From JAWXUT01 sp044426075 (GTDB lineage: Bacteria > Bacillota > Clostridia > Christensenellales > DTU072), in assembly GCA_044426075.1 (NCBI GenBank), contig JAWXUT010000014.1, positions 1 to 24,098 on the forward strand: a stretch of DNA of 24,098 bases. Direction: 5' to 3'. Numbering within the stretch: the first letter of the stretch is position 1; every line of letters starts with the position of its first letter. Below the pieces are notes generated by a model. It had not been told where the DNA came from and ran no database searches. It was given only the letters and a program-made list of their open reading frames with translations. Shown piece by piece: positions 1 to 6,519 of the stretch. The position numbers and the translations under genes are program-made.

Positions 1-574
1 CCGCACCCAATGCTTTTTGTATGTATCCGATACCTTGCAACACCCTATCTGCCATATCTAACATCATACGATAATCAGTTGTTATATAAGGCTCACACTC
101 GGAACCATTTATTATCACCTTGGTTATCTTTGATTTAGTTTCTAACTTTACGTGTGTAGGAAAAGTAGCTCCGCCCATACCAACTATGCCCGCTTCTTTG
201 CATCTTGCAATAATTTGCTCCTTAGTTGGATTAATTAGCGGTTGCATATAATCGGTTTCGTACTCGTTATCATTTTCAATAACTATGTGCATTGCCTTTC
301 TGCCTTGCACATTTTCCCTTTGCTCAAACGCGACTACCTTGCCCGATACCGAACTATGTATGTTGGAACTTACATATCCGCCCGCCTCAGCAATCAACGT
401 GCCCATTTTTACATAATCACCCACTGCAACAATGGCTTTTGCTGGTGCTCCAATGTGTTGTGATAGCGGAATATAAACCTTATCTCCAACTGGATGCTCA
501 ACAAAAGCACGATGCTCGGTTGCATCTTTGTGCCCGTGTGGATGTATGCCCTTTTTGAATGTTAATGCTCTCAT
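1..574 (-). CDS. rnfC: RnfC, electron transport complex subunit C (N-terminal 191 residues, runs off left edge)
   Basis: RnfC is the peripheral iron-sulfur/NADH-side subunit of the membrane Rnf complex, which couples ferredoxin:NAD+ electron transfer to ion pumping. The reading frame is open from the ATG at 574 to the window edge, with GAGG four bases before the start. Visible signatures are TFKKGIHPHGHK near the N terminus (residues 5-16), PLSQHIGAPAKAIVAVGDYV (36-55) typical of the RnfC barrel-sandwich domain, HSSVSGKV (73-80), the glycine-rich GMGGATFPTHVK (131-142) shared with Nqo1-type subunits, and NGSECEPY (156-163). The SLBB and 4Fe-4S parts would lie beyond the window. rnfC is commonly the first gene of rnfCDGEAB, which agrees with the private promoter found here. 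The rest of the operon is inferred, not seen. Confidence 0.95.
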   Translation of the reverse strand, partial: MRALTFKKGIHPHGHKDATEHRAFVEHPVGDKVYIPLSQHIGAPAKAIVAVGDYVKMGTLIAEAGGYVSSNIHSSVSGKVVAFEQRENVQGRKAMHIVIENDNEYETDYMQPLINPTKEQIIARCKEAGIVGMGGATFPTHVKLETKSKITKVIINGSECEPYITTDYRMMLDMADRVLQGIGYIQKALGA

Positions 575-609
575 CTGACCTCTCTAGGTTCAAGTTATAA
601 TTTGTTTTA

Positions 610-638
610 ATTATACAACATTTTTAAGTGGTTGTAAA
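610..638 (-). promoter_or_regulatory. sigma-A-type promoter of rnfC
   Basis: On the minus strand TTTACA (633-638) is followed by a 17-base spacer and TATAAT (610-615). This places a start of transcription about 30 bases before the rnfC ATG. It lies just downstream of the terminator of the preceding gene, so rnfC appears to head its own transcript. Confidence 0.75.
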
Positions 639-664
639 TACCAAATATAAAAATTGTGCATTTT

Positions 665-705
665 AAAATAAAAAAATTGTATCTAAATATATAGATACAA
701 CCTCT
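665..705 (-). terminator. intrinsic terminator after the zinc-ribbon membrane gene
   Basis: TTGTATCTA and TAGATACAA form a perfect 9-bp stem around a 6-base loop (677-700). Read on the minus strand it is followed by a run of seven T and further T-rich sequence. The stem is AT-rich, so it may be weak, but position and T-run fit termination of the gene ending at 728. Confidence 0.7.
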
Positions 706-727
706 TTGTTGTTTATTTTTATGTAGT

Positions 728-1333
728 TTAACTTAAGCTAGCGCCACATTTACTGCAGAATTTGTCGTCTTTTGTCATCTTGTTCCCGCAGTTTGTGCAG
801 TACACAATATCTTGCAATGAACCCGCATATCCACCTTCATAACTAGTGTCTGGCGTGCTAATTTTGCAGTTTTCTTTAGTGTAGCTCACCCCGTCTTTCA
901 CAAGGATTTTATTGTCTACAAGTTCGTATCCTTTTAAATTGCCCGAACTTATCATTTGCTTGACTAATTGAATTACGTCTAACGTGCCAAAATTATATGA
1001 AGCCAATTCCTCAACGCTAATTTTGTCGCACAACATTATTTGGTCGCGAAGCCTAATTATTGCGCTGTATTGTGTTGATTTTATTGTCGTTATGAACAAT
1101 ACTGGCATACAACATACGAATAAAATTAGTATTGTATACATCAACGGGAGCGACATAAATATTATGATGCTAAGTGGAACGCATATAATAAAGATTGGTA
1201 AAAGGCATATTGTAATATTTCTTACAATCTTTGATTTTTTTGCTCTGCCGTCAAGATTATGGGGCATATCCTTTAACATCTTATCACTTATCATAAAATT
1301 TGTTTGCGGCAATCTGCTGTTAACTGGCACCAT
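728..1333 (-). CDS. uncharacterised two-TM protein with C-terminal zinc ribbon
   Basis: I do not recognise a named family. The 201-residue product has a polar N terminus (1-35), two strongly hydrophobic segments (about 38-60 and 63-84), a soluble middle region, and a C-terminal zinc ribbon with Cys179, Cys182, Cys193 and Cys196 in the arrangement CxxC-x10-CxxC. The middle region includes SVEELASYNFGTLDVIQLVK, which resembles a small helical or winged-helix-like segment. The ATG at 1333 is chosen because GGAGG stands six bases before it; a longer frame to 1354 has no such site. It lies directly behind rplQ, where many Bacillota carry ecfA-ecfT-truA. There is no room for a promoter between the hairpin at 1354-1377 and its start, so it probably depends on read-through from the ribosomal operon or a promoter inside rplQ. 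It may be a membrane-anchored zinc-ribbon regulator or sensor, but its function is unknown. Confidence 0.8.
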   Translation of the reverse strand: MVPVNSRLPQTNFMISDKMLKDMPHNLDGRAKKSKIVRNITICLLPIFIICVPLSIIIFMSLPLMYTILILFVCCMPVLFITTIKSTQYSAIIRLRDQIMLCDKISVEELASYNFGTLDVIQLVKQMISSGNLKGYELVDNKILVKDGVSYTKENCKISTPDTSYEGGYAGSLQDIVYCTNCGNKMTKDDKFCSKCGASLS

Positions 1334-1353
1334 AAGACACCTCCAATTAATCA

Positions 1354-1377
1354 AAAAGCTATCTTGCGATAGCTTTT
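1354..1377 (-). terminator. hairpin just after rplQ, partial terminator or attenuator
   Basis: AAAAGCTATC and GATAGCTTTT form a perfect 10-bp stem closed by a GCAA tetraloop on the minus strand, ten bases after the rplQ stop codon. The T-run is only five bases (TTTTTGATTAATT), and the next gene's ribosome binding site begins about 11 bases further on. Termination is therefore probably incomplete, leaving reduced read-through into the zinc-ribbon gene. Confidence 0.65.
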
Positions 1378-1387
1378 GAATGTTAAA

Positions 1388-1900
1388 TTAAACTAGCTCT
1401 AAGATACACATATCTGCATCATCACCACGTCTTTTTCCAAGTCTGATGATTCTTGTATATCCGCCACGTTGACCCAAAGTTTCAGCGCGCTCAGCATATT
1501 TTGGTCCGTATTCACGGAACATTTTTTCAATAAGTGGGCTTGCGATTTCTTTAGTACGATCTTTGTAAGCTGCTTTTTTCTCTTTTTCGCCTTGAAGCTC
1601 TGAATAATCTGCAAGTGCTGCAATCATTTTGCGACGTGCTGCCAATTTTGTTGGTCCGTCGTTTGTAAATGCAACTTCGATTTTTTCATCTTTAAGGTTA
1701 GTTTTTGTCTTTGTGACCTCTACAACATCTTTATAAGTGTTCATAGCTAGAGTAATCATTTTCTCTGCAACTTTACGTGCTTCTTTAGCGCGCTCTACAG
1801 TTGTTTCGATTTTGCCGTGCCATAGCAATTCAGATGCTTGGCTATAGACAAGTTCTACTCTTTGGTCGGTTCTCTTTCCTAATTTTCTATTAATTGCCAT
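1388..1900 (-). CDS. rplQ: 50S ribosomal protein L17
   Basis: L17 lies near the polypeptide exit of the large subunit. Family signatures are KLGKRTDQR (6-14), KIETTVERAKEARKVAEKMI (30-49), KLAARRKMIA (85-94), and the C-terminal GGYTRIIRLGKRRGDDADM (146-164) ending in ILELV. At 170 residues it is longer than the roughly 115-130 residues usual in Bacillota and Proteobacteria. Extra sequence lies at about 53-82 and 98-117, before and after the KLAARRK helix. From memory such long L17 forms occur in several clostridial groups, so I read this as lineage variation. AAGGAG precedes the start, and it is the last ribosomal gene of the array, 10 bases after rpoA. Confidence 0.98.
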   Translation of the reverse strand: MAINRKLGKRTDQRVELVYSQASELLWHGKIETTVERAKEARKVAEKMITLAMNTYKDVVEVTKTKTNLKDEKIEVAFTNDGPTKLAARRKMIAALADYSELQGEKEKKAAYKDRTKEIASPLIEKMFREYGPKYAERAETLGQRGGYTRIIRLGKRRGDDADMCILELV

Positions 1901-1910
1901 AGGTAACTCC

Positions 1911-2864
1911 TTACTCGTCCTTATTATTGAAGCTTAGACCCATACTGTCTAACTTCTTAATAACCTCATCGAGTGATTTTCTGCCAAGGTTTCTTACCTT
2001 TAACATATCATCTTCTGTCTTCTTAACGAGGTCATCAACAGTGAATATGCCTGCTCTCTTGAGGCAGTTAAGTGGTCTAACTGACAACTCTAATTCCTCA
2101 ATGCTCATGCTTAATGCTTTGCTTTGCTTGTCATCATCGCGACTTACTAAAATATCTACATTCTCCATATTTTCAACTAGGTTGATAAATAGTTTCAAAT
2201 GGTCTTGCATAACTTTTGCTGCTAGTGAAATCACTGTACGTGGTGAACTTGCTGCATTTGTGCGTACTTGTATTGTTAGTTTATCGTAGTCGATTGATTG
2301 CTCAACACGTGTGCTTTCAACTGTATAGCTTGCTGATACAACTGGTGAGAATAGTGAGTCTACTGGAATAAATCCGATTGGTGCTTTTGGATTTTTGTTA
2401 TCTTTAGCGCCTTTGTAGCCTCTGCCTGTTCCGATAATCAATTCCATATTGATTGAAGCGTTGTCATCAATTGTACAGATGTAAGCATCTGGATTCATAC
2501 ACTCAATGTTTGTTGGAAAATCGATATCTTTTGCTGTAATAACACCTGCGGTGCTCTTGCTTAGCAATACTGTTGTTGGTTCAAATTCATCTGGATTTTG
2601 AACTTTAATAGCTAGTGTTTTGATGTTAAGAATAATGTCACTTACATCTTCCCTAACGCCTGGTATAGTGGAAAACTCATGGGCAACACCTGCAATTCTG
2701 ATTCCAGTTACAGCTGCGCCTGGCAATGCGGTACATAGTATACGACGCAAGCAGTTACCTATTGTGATTCCGTAACCTCTCTCCAATGGCTCAACTACAA
2801 ATTTAGCTTCTGCCTTATTTGGATTTTCTTCCGCAGTAATTCTGGGCATGTTTATTTCCATCAT
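1911..2864 (-). CDS. rpoA: DNA-directed RNA polymerase subunit alpha
   Basis: This is the alpha subunit, whose dimer nucleates RNA polymerase assembly. The N-terminal domain carries the PLERGYGITIGNCLRRILC segment (27-45), the family's core assembly motif. The C-terminal domain (about 250-312) keeps SVRPLNCLKRAGI and RNLGRKSLDEV, the helix-hairpin-helix segments that contact UP-element DNA and activators. Length 317 is normal. Two adjacent ATG codons follow AGGAGG; the first (nine-base spacing) is used here, and the second would remove one residue. It sits between rpsD and rplQ as in most bacterial alpha operons. Confidence 0.98.
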   Translation of the reverse strand: MMEINMPRITAEENPNKAEAKFVVEPLERGYGITIGNCLRRILCTALPGAAVTGIRIAGVAHEFSTIPGVREDVSDIILNIKTLAIKVQNPDEFEPTTVLLSKSTAGVITAKDIDFPTNIECMNPDAYICTIDDNASINMELIIGTGRGYKGAKDNKNPKAPIGFIPVDSLFSPVVSASYTVESTRVEQSIDYDKLTIQVRTNAASSPRTVISLAAKVMQDHLKLFINLVENMENVDILVSRDDDKQSKALSMSIEELELSVRPLNCLKRAGIFTVDDLVKKTEDDMLKVRNLGRKSLDEVIKKLDSMGLSFNNKDE

Positions 2865-2884
2865 ATTTAGGTTCCTCCTAATAA

Positions 2885-3508
2885 TTATTTAGAGTACAAC
2901 TCAACAATCATGTGCTCTGAGATAGCGATATCTACATCTGCACGTGTTGGTAATTCTACAACTGTTCCACTTAGTGTTGCTGTGTCGAATGTTAACCATT
3001 TTGGAAGATTGCTGATTTTTGCGCCTTTTAATTCAACAAAGAAAGGTTTGTCTTTTTTTGTCTCTTTAACTGCGATAACATCTCCTGCTTTAACTAGGTA
3101 TGATGCAATATCAACTGTCTTGCCGTTAACGGTGATGTGACCGTGGTTAACAAGTTGTCTGCTTTGTGCTCTTGAAGCACCAATGCACATACGATATGCT
3201 ACGTTATCTAGTCTACGTTCGATTAGTTGGAACATATTCTCACCTGTAACACCACGCATTTTATCTGCCATTTCGTAGTACATGTGGAATTGTTTTTCCA
3301 ATAGTCCGTATGCTCTTTTAGCTTTTTGTTTCTCTCTAAGCTGTACGCTGTAAGGAGTAACTTTCTTACGACCAGCACCGTGTTGACCAGGTGCTACTGG
3401 GCGTTTTTCTAGTGCACAATGTTTACCTAAACATCTGTCACCTTTTAACATTAATTTTGTGCCTTCACGTCTGCAAAGTTTGCAAACAGGTCCTGTATAT
3501 TTTGCCAT
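2885..3508 (-). CDS. rpsD: 30S ribosomal protein S4, zinc-binding form
   Basis: S4 is a primary 16S-binding protein that nucleates 30S body assembly and in some bacteria represses its own operon. The N terminus has Cys9, Cys12, Cys26 and Cys31, a zinc-binding C+ form. RPVAPGQHG follows at about 36-44, and the S4 RNA-binding domain at about 96-160 (RRLDNVAYRM, SRAQSRQLVNHGHITVNGK). Length 207 is typical. GGAGG lies upstream. Here rpsD is inside the alpha operon, unlike Bacillus subtilis where it is a separate gene, so any S4 feedback would be expected to act on the rpsM leader (see 4303-4411). Confidence 0.98.
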   Translation of the reverse strand: MAKYTGPVCKLCRREGTKLMLKGDRCLGKHCALEKRPVAPGQHGAGRKKVTPYSVQLREKQKAKRAYGLLEKQFHMYYEMADKMRGVTGENMFQLIERRLDNVAYRMCIGASRAQSRQLVNHGHITVNGKTVDIASYLVKAGDVIAVKETKKDKPFFVELKGAKISNLPKWLTFDTATLSGTVVELPTRADVDIAISEHMIVELYSK

Positions 3509-3527
3509 TTATATTATCCTCCTACAA

Positions 3528-3920
3528 TTACAACCTTCTGCGCTTTGGTGGACGGCAACCGTTGTGAGGTATTGGTGATACATCTTGTATCTTTGTAACC
3601 TCTAGGTCACATACCTGCAATGCACGGATTGCTGACTCTCTGCCTTGACCTGGTCCTTTGATGTAAACTTCAACTTTACGTAGACCATGTTCTTTAGCTG
3701 CCTTTGCTGCATCTTCTGCTATTAATTGTGCTGCATAAGGTGTAGCTTTACGGCTACCTCTTTGCCCAATCTTACCACCTGATGACCAGCTGATAACATT
3801 ACCATCCATATCTGTTATGGTTACTATAGTATTTCCGAAAGAGGCATGAACGTGGGCTTGACCCTTTTCAATATGCTTTAAGTCTTTCCTTCTCTTTATA
3901 GTAGATCTTCTTACTGCCAT
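3528..3920 (-). CDS. rpsK: 30S ribosomal protein S11
   Basis: S11 forms part of the 30S platform and touches the mRNA near the E site and the anti-Shine-Dalgarno end of 16S rRNA. The 130-residue product shows HVHASFGNTIVTITD, WSSGGKIGQRGSRKATPYAA, and the C-terminal GPGQGRESAIRAL and PIPHNGCRPPKRRRL segments, all diagnostic. A GGAGG site precedes the ATG. It sits 13 bases after rpsM, as in other alpha operons. Confidence 0.98.
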   Translation of the reverse strand: MAVRRSTIKRRKDLKHIEKGQAHVHASFGNTIVTITDMDGNVISWSSGGKIGQRGSRKATPYAAQLIAEDAAKAAKEHGLRKVEVYIKGPGQGRESAIRALQVCDLEVTKIQDVSPIPHNGCRPPKRRRL

Positions 3921-3933
3921 AAATAACTACCTC

Positions 3934-4302
3934 CTACTTTTTGCTGCGACTAACTGTACGCTTAGGACCCTTACGAGTTCTTGCGTTTTGTTTAGTGCTT
4001 TGTCCACGAACTGGTAAACCTTTTCTGTGTCTAACGCCACGGTTACAACCGATTTCCATTAAACGCTTGATGTTTAACATTGTATCTCTTTTCAAGTCAC
4101 CCTCGACTTGAAGATTATCTTCGATATAGTCACGAATTTTAATGATTTGCTCTTCTGTCAAATCTTTAATACGGGTATTAGGATCTATCTCACAATCTGC
4201 TAAAAGTTTGTTAGATGTTGTTCTACCAATACCGTATATATAGGTGAGACCAATTTCTACTCTTTTCGCATTTGGTAAATCTACACCAGATATACGAGCC
4301 AT
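3934..4302 (-). CDS. rpsM: 30S ribosomal protein S13
   Basis: S13 sits in the 30S head, contacts the P-site tRNA and forms intersubunit bridges with L5. Seen are the N-terminal RISGVDLPN, the helix-two-turn-helix region with YGIGRTTSNKLL (24-35), and the basic C-terminal tail RHRKGLPVRGQ followed by KQNARTRKGP. Length 122 is normal. GGAGG precedes the ATG by six bases. It is the first gene after the only long gap in the array and has its own promoter, so it heads an alpha-type sub-operon (rpsM-rpsK-rpsD-rpoA-rplQ). Confidence 0.98.
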   Translation of the reverse strand: MARISGVDLPNAKRVEIGLTYIYGIGRTTSNKLLADCEIDPNTRIKDLTEEQIIKIRDYIEDNLQVEGDLKRDTMLNIKRLMEIGCNRGVRHRKGLPVRGQSTKQNARTRKGPKRTVSRSKK

Positions 4303-4411
4303 TTGAAACCTCCAAAATTTTGAATCTTAATTTTATTTTATATATATGAAACCATAGGGTAACCAAAACTAGTCGGTCAGCCGCCCCTTAGGTAATTTGC
4401 TCAACTTTATA
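4303..4411 (-). promoter_or_regulatory. 5' leader of the rpsM transcript, possible S4 or other r-protein control site
   Basis: Transcription from the promoter at 4412-4440 would make a leader of about 100 bases before rpsM. Its first half is GC-richer than its surroundings and has local complementarity: CGG and CCG around CTGA, and AGGG with CCCT flanked by CC with GG across an internal loop. This is the position of the S4-binding pseudoknot in enterobacterial alpha operons, and rpsD is in this operon here. I cannot match it to that pseudoknot by eye, so a regulatory role is inference. Confidence 0.35.
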
Positions 4412-4440
4412 ATTATAACATAAAAATGCTTCGCTTGCAA
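4412..4440 (-). promoter_or_regulatory. internal promoter upstream of rpsM
   Basis: On the minus strand TTGCAA (4435-4440), a 17-base spacer and TATAAT (4412-4417) preceded by TGT give a good extended-minus-10 sigma-A promoter. The -35 hexamer lies inside the right arm of the hairpin at 4430-4466. It would give the alpha-operon genes transcription independent of the rpsJ promoters. Confidence 0.75.
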
Positions 4441-4466
4441 ACAATTTGACATATATTGCAAGCGAA
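4430..4466. terminator. 11-bp inverted repeat between rpmJ and rpsM
   Basis: TTCGCTTGCAA (4430-4440) and TTGCAAGCGAA (4456-4466) are perfect complements around a 15-base loop. On the plus strand the stem is followed by TTTTTAATTTTT, a good T-run. On the minus (operon) strand it is followed by GCATTTTTATG, a poor one. It may trim operon transcripts after rpmJ, or stop antisense transcription, or act as DNA around the overlapping -35 box. Confidence 0.5.
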
Positions 4467-4498
4467 TTTTTAATTTTTACTTATTTTTTTCTTTGTTA

Positions 4499-4615
4499 TT
4501 AGCCTTGAGTCTGCTTATGTTTAGCATATTTACTGCAGATTATCATAACCTTGCCGTGTCTTTTGATAACTTTGCATTTGTCGCAGATAGGTTTAACTGA
4601 TGGTCTAACTTTCAT
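4499..4615 (-). CDS. rpmJ: 50S ribosomal protein L36, zinc-binding form
   Basis: L36 is the smallest large-subunit protein and binds 23S rRNA near the peptidyl-transferase side. The 38-residue product begins MKVRPSVKPICDKC and carries Cys11, Cys14, Cys27 and His33, the zinc ligands of the C+ type, ending KHKQTQG. The start at 4615 is fixed by GGAGG in front of it and by the family's length. A longer frame upstream is only the antisense-free extension of the same frame through infA. It lies 13 bases after infA, the usual neighbour. Confidence 0.97.
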   Translation of the reverse strand: MKVRPSVKPICDKCKVIKRHGKVMIICSKYAKHKQTQG

Positions 4616-4628
4616 TTTTTGTATCCTC

Positions 4629-4850
4629 CTAATTTTTATTGCGGTAAACGATTCTTCCTTTATTAAGATCGTATGGGCTAATTGCAACTTTAACTTTGTC
4701 GCCTTCGCACACTTTAACATAATGCACCCTCATTTTACCAGCAAGATATGCGATAATTTCGTGTCCATTTTGCAGCCTTACTTTGAATGTAGTGCCAGGC
4801 AAAGCCTCAATTACTACACCCTCAAACTCGATTGCATCGTCTTTTGACAT
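4629..4850 (-). CDS. infA: translation initiation factor IF-1
   Basis: IF-1 occupies the ribosomal A site during initiation. The 73-residue product is a single OB-fold with the family motifs EFEGVVIEALPGTTFKVRL, NGHEIIAYLAGKMRVHYVKV and the C-terminal SPYDLNKGRIVYRNK. Length is exact for bacteria. AAGGAGA precedes the ATG. It stands between the KOW gene and rpmJ, as in many Clostridia. Confidence 0.98.
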   Translation of the reverse strand: MSKDDAIEFEGVVIEALPGTTFKVRLQNGHEIIAYLAGKMRVHYVKVCEGDKVKVAISPYDLNKGRIVYRNKN

Positions 4851-4870
4851 ATTACTCTCTCCTTGATAGA

Positions 4871-5149
4871 TTAATTAATTGAGCCGTTAAAGCTATGCAA
4901 TGCATCTTTTATTTCTGCATCATACATCTTTAAACCGCGCTCCAGCTTTACTGCTATTGTGGTTAGTATCGCATCTTGTGATTTAAGATGCTTTGTTTTT
5001 TTGGATTTAGGGTTGATAATACTGTGTTTGACTCCGTCTGAAATTTTTACATAACTGTCGTCTGTAATTTCAACAATTGCGTAAAAACGACCTTGGTCAC
5101 GCCCAGCTATTGAATAAACCACTTCTCCAAGTTTGAACGATTCTTTCAT
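4871..5149 (-). CDS. KOW-domain RNA-binding protein (L14e-like)
   Basis: This 92-residue protein starts with a KOW-type segment, KLGEVVYSIAGRDQGRFYAI (about 6-25), in which the conserved Gly (AGRDQG) is visible, followed by a basic stretch NPKSKKTKHLKSQD (46-59) and a helical tail. KOW-domain proteins of this size are common between map and infA in Clostridia and related groups and are annotated as ribosomal L14e/L6e/L27e-like. The role is presumed to be ribosome- or rRNA-associated but is not established from sequence. The ribosome binding site is modest (GTAGG). Confidence 0.88.
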   Translation of the reverse strand: MKESFKLGEVVYSIAGRDQGRFYAIVEITDDSYVKISDGVKHSIINPKSKKTKHLKSQDAILTTIAVKLERGLKMYDAEIKDALHSFNGSIN

Positions 5150-5160
5150 ACTTACCTACT

Positions 5161-5904
5161 TTATAATGTTAACAACTCTACGCCATCTTCACCAATAAAA
5201 ACTGTGTTTTCATAATGAGCTGATGGTTTGCCGTCTGCTGTAACAATTGTCCAGCCGTCTGGCATTTGCCTAACATATCTTTTGCCCATGTTTATCATAG
5301 GTTCAATAGCTATTGTCATACCAGCATAAAGTCTTGCACCCTTGCCCGCAACGCCATAATTTGGCACACTTGGGTCTTCGTGCAGATTGTGTCCGATACC
5401 ATGCCCAACAAGTTCTCTTACAACTGAATAGCCTTTGCTTTCTGCATAAGACTGAATTGCATTGCCTAAATCACCCAACCTCACGCCGTCTTTAAGAACG
5501 CTGATGCCTTGAAAGAAACTTTCTTTGCACGCTTCCATAAGTTTGCGTTTTTCAAGTGATATTTCGCCAATGGCAAAAGTTCTTGCTGCGTCGCCGTGGA
5601 ATCCATTTATATAAGCACCCGCATCTATTTTAAGTAACATACCTTCTTCAAGCACCCTATCACTAGGGATACCGTGCACAATCTCTTCATCAATTGAAGT
5701 ACAGAGTGTGCCTTTGAATCCGCCATAACCTAAAAATGATGGCACTGCGTGCTGTTTTTTTATGTATTCGTAGGCAATTGTATCTAGTTTTTTTGTTGTA
5801 ATACCAGGTTTGGCATTTTCTCCAACTAGCTCCAACACATCGCGCACAATCGCGCCAGCTTTACGCATATATTCGATATCTTGTTTTGTTCTAATAGTAA
5901 ACAT
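5161..5904 (-). CDS. map: methionine aminopeptidase, type I
   Basis: The enzyme removes the initiator methionine from nascent proteins. All five metal ligands of the pita-bread fold are in place: Asp94 (in LKIDAGA), Asp105 (HGDAAR), His168 (GHGIGH), Glu201 (AIEPM) and Glu232 (YENTV). The substrate-site histidines His77 (VHGIP) and His175 (NLHEDP) are also there. At 247 residues it is the short type Ia without a zinc-finger extension. Its ATG overlaps the adk stop codon by one base (TAATG) with only a weak upstream purine run, so it is probably translated by coupling to adk. Confidence 0.98.
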   Translation of the reverse strand: MFTIRTKQDIEYMRKAGAIVRDVLELVGENAKPGITTKKLDTIAYEYIKKQHAVPSFLGYGGFKGTLCTSIDEEIVHGIPSDRVLEEGMLLKIDAGAYINGFHGDAARTFAIGEISLEKRKLMEACKESFFQGISVLKDGVRLGDLGNAIQSYAESKGYSVVRELVGHGIGHNLHEDPSVPNYGVAGKGARLYAGMTIAIEPMINMGKRYVRQMPDGWTIVTADGKPSAHYENTVFIGEDGVELLTL

Positions 5905-6518
5905 TATTTAAGAATCTCTTTTACTGCTTCAAAAACTACTGATATAGGTTGGTTACCGTCAACTTTGCAAAGAATACCTTTTTCTGCATAGAAATCTTCT
6001 AGCGGAGCGGTTGTGGTTTGATACACATCTAAGCGATTTTTGATAGTTTCTTCTTTATCATCTTCACGGGTGTAAAGCTCTTTTCCGCACTTGTCGCAAA
6101 TATTAGATGCGTGTGAAGAAATGTGATAACTTTCGCCGCAAGTACATGATCTTCTACCAGTAAGTCTTGCTGTAATAATGCTATAATCAACTACAATATC
6201 AACTACAACATCAATATCGGTTATCTCTGAAAGTGCAATAGCTTGTGGAATTGTACGAGGGAACCCGTCCAACAAAAAGCCATTTTTGCAGTCATCTGCA
6301 GACAACCTTTCTGCTACGATTTTAACAACTACTTCATCTGGAACAAGTTTGCCCGCATCCATAAAGGATTTAGCATACATTCCAATTTCTGTACCTCTTG
6401 ATATATTTGAACGGAACGCGTCGCCCGTAGAAATATGAGGGATACCACAATAGTCTTTAATAAGGGTTGCTTGGGAGCCCTTGCCTGCCCCCGGAGCACC
6501 TAATAGGATAACTTTCAT
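5904..6518 (-). CDS. adk: adenylate kinase with shortened zinc LID
   Basis: Adk interconverts ATP + AMP and 2 ADP. Visible are the P-loop GAPGAGKG (7-14), the AMP-binding STGD (30-33) and Arg36, GFLLDGFPRT (80-89), and the LID with RREDDKEE-type residues (TREDDKEE about 149-156). The LID keeps four cysteines (Cys125, Cys127, Cys141, Cys144), but the first pair is CxC rather than the usual CxxC and the loop between the pairs is short. This brings the total to 204 residues against about 212-217 in Gram-positives. Zinc binding is likely but not certain. It starts one base after the secY stop and overlaps map. Confidence 0.97.
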   Translation of the reverse strand: MKVILLGAPGAGKGSQATLIKDYCGIPHISTGDAFRSNISRGTEIGMYAKSFMDAGKLVPDEVVVKIVAERLSADDCKNGFLLDGFPRTIPQAIALSEITDIDVVVDIVVDYSIITARLTGRRSCTCGESYHISSHASNICDKCGKELYTREDDKEETIKNRLDVYQTTTAPLEDFYAEKGILCKVDGNQPISVVFEAVKEILK

Positions 6519-6519
6519 T

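Noticed and set aside
242..558. Two open frames on the plus strand at the left edge
   Set aside because: They are antisense to the clearly coding rnfC frame and have no ribosome binding site or family resemblance.
984..1379. 131-codon plus-strand frame opposite the zinc-ribbon gene
   Set aside because: It is the mirror of a minus-strand gene with a strong ribosome binding site and a clear zinc ribbon; no upstream signals on the plus strand.
1388..1900. Extra segments in L17 as a possible new domain
   Set aside because: As far as I recall, long L17 variants occur in several clostridial groups; the additions are short, charged and lie in a loop region.
4616..4720. Longer N terminus for L36
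   Set aside because: The extended frame runs through infA in another frame; L36 length and the GGAGG site fix the start at 4615.
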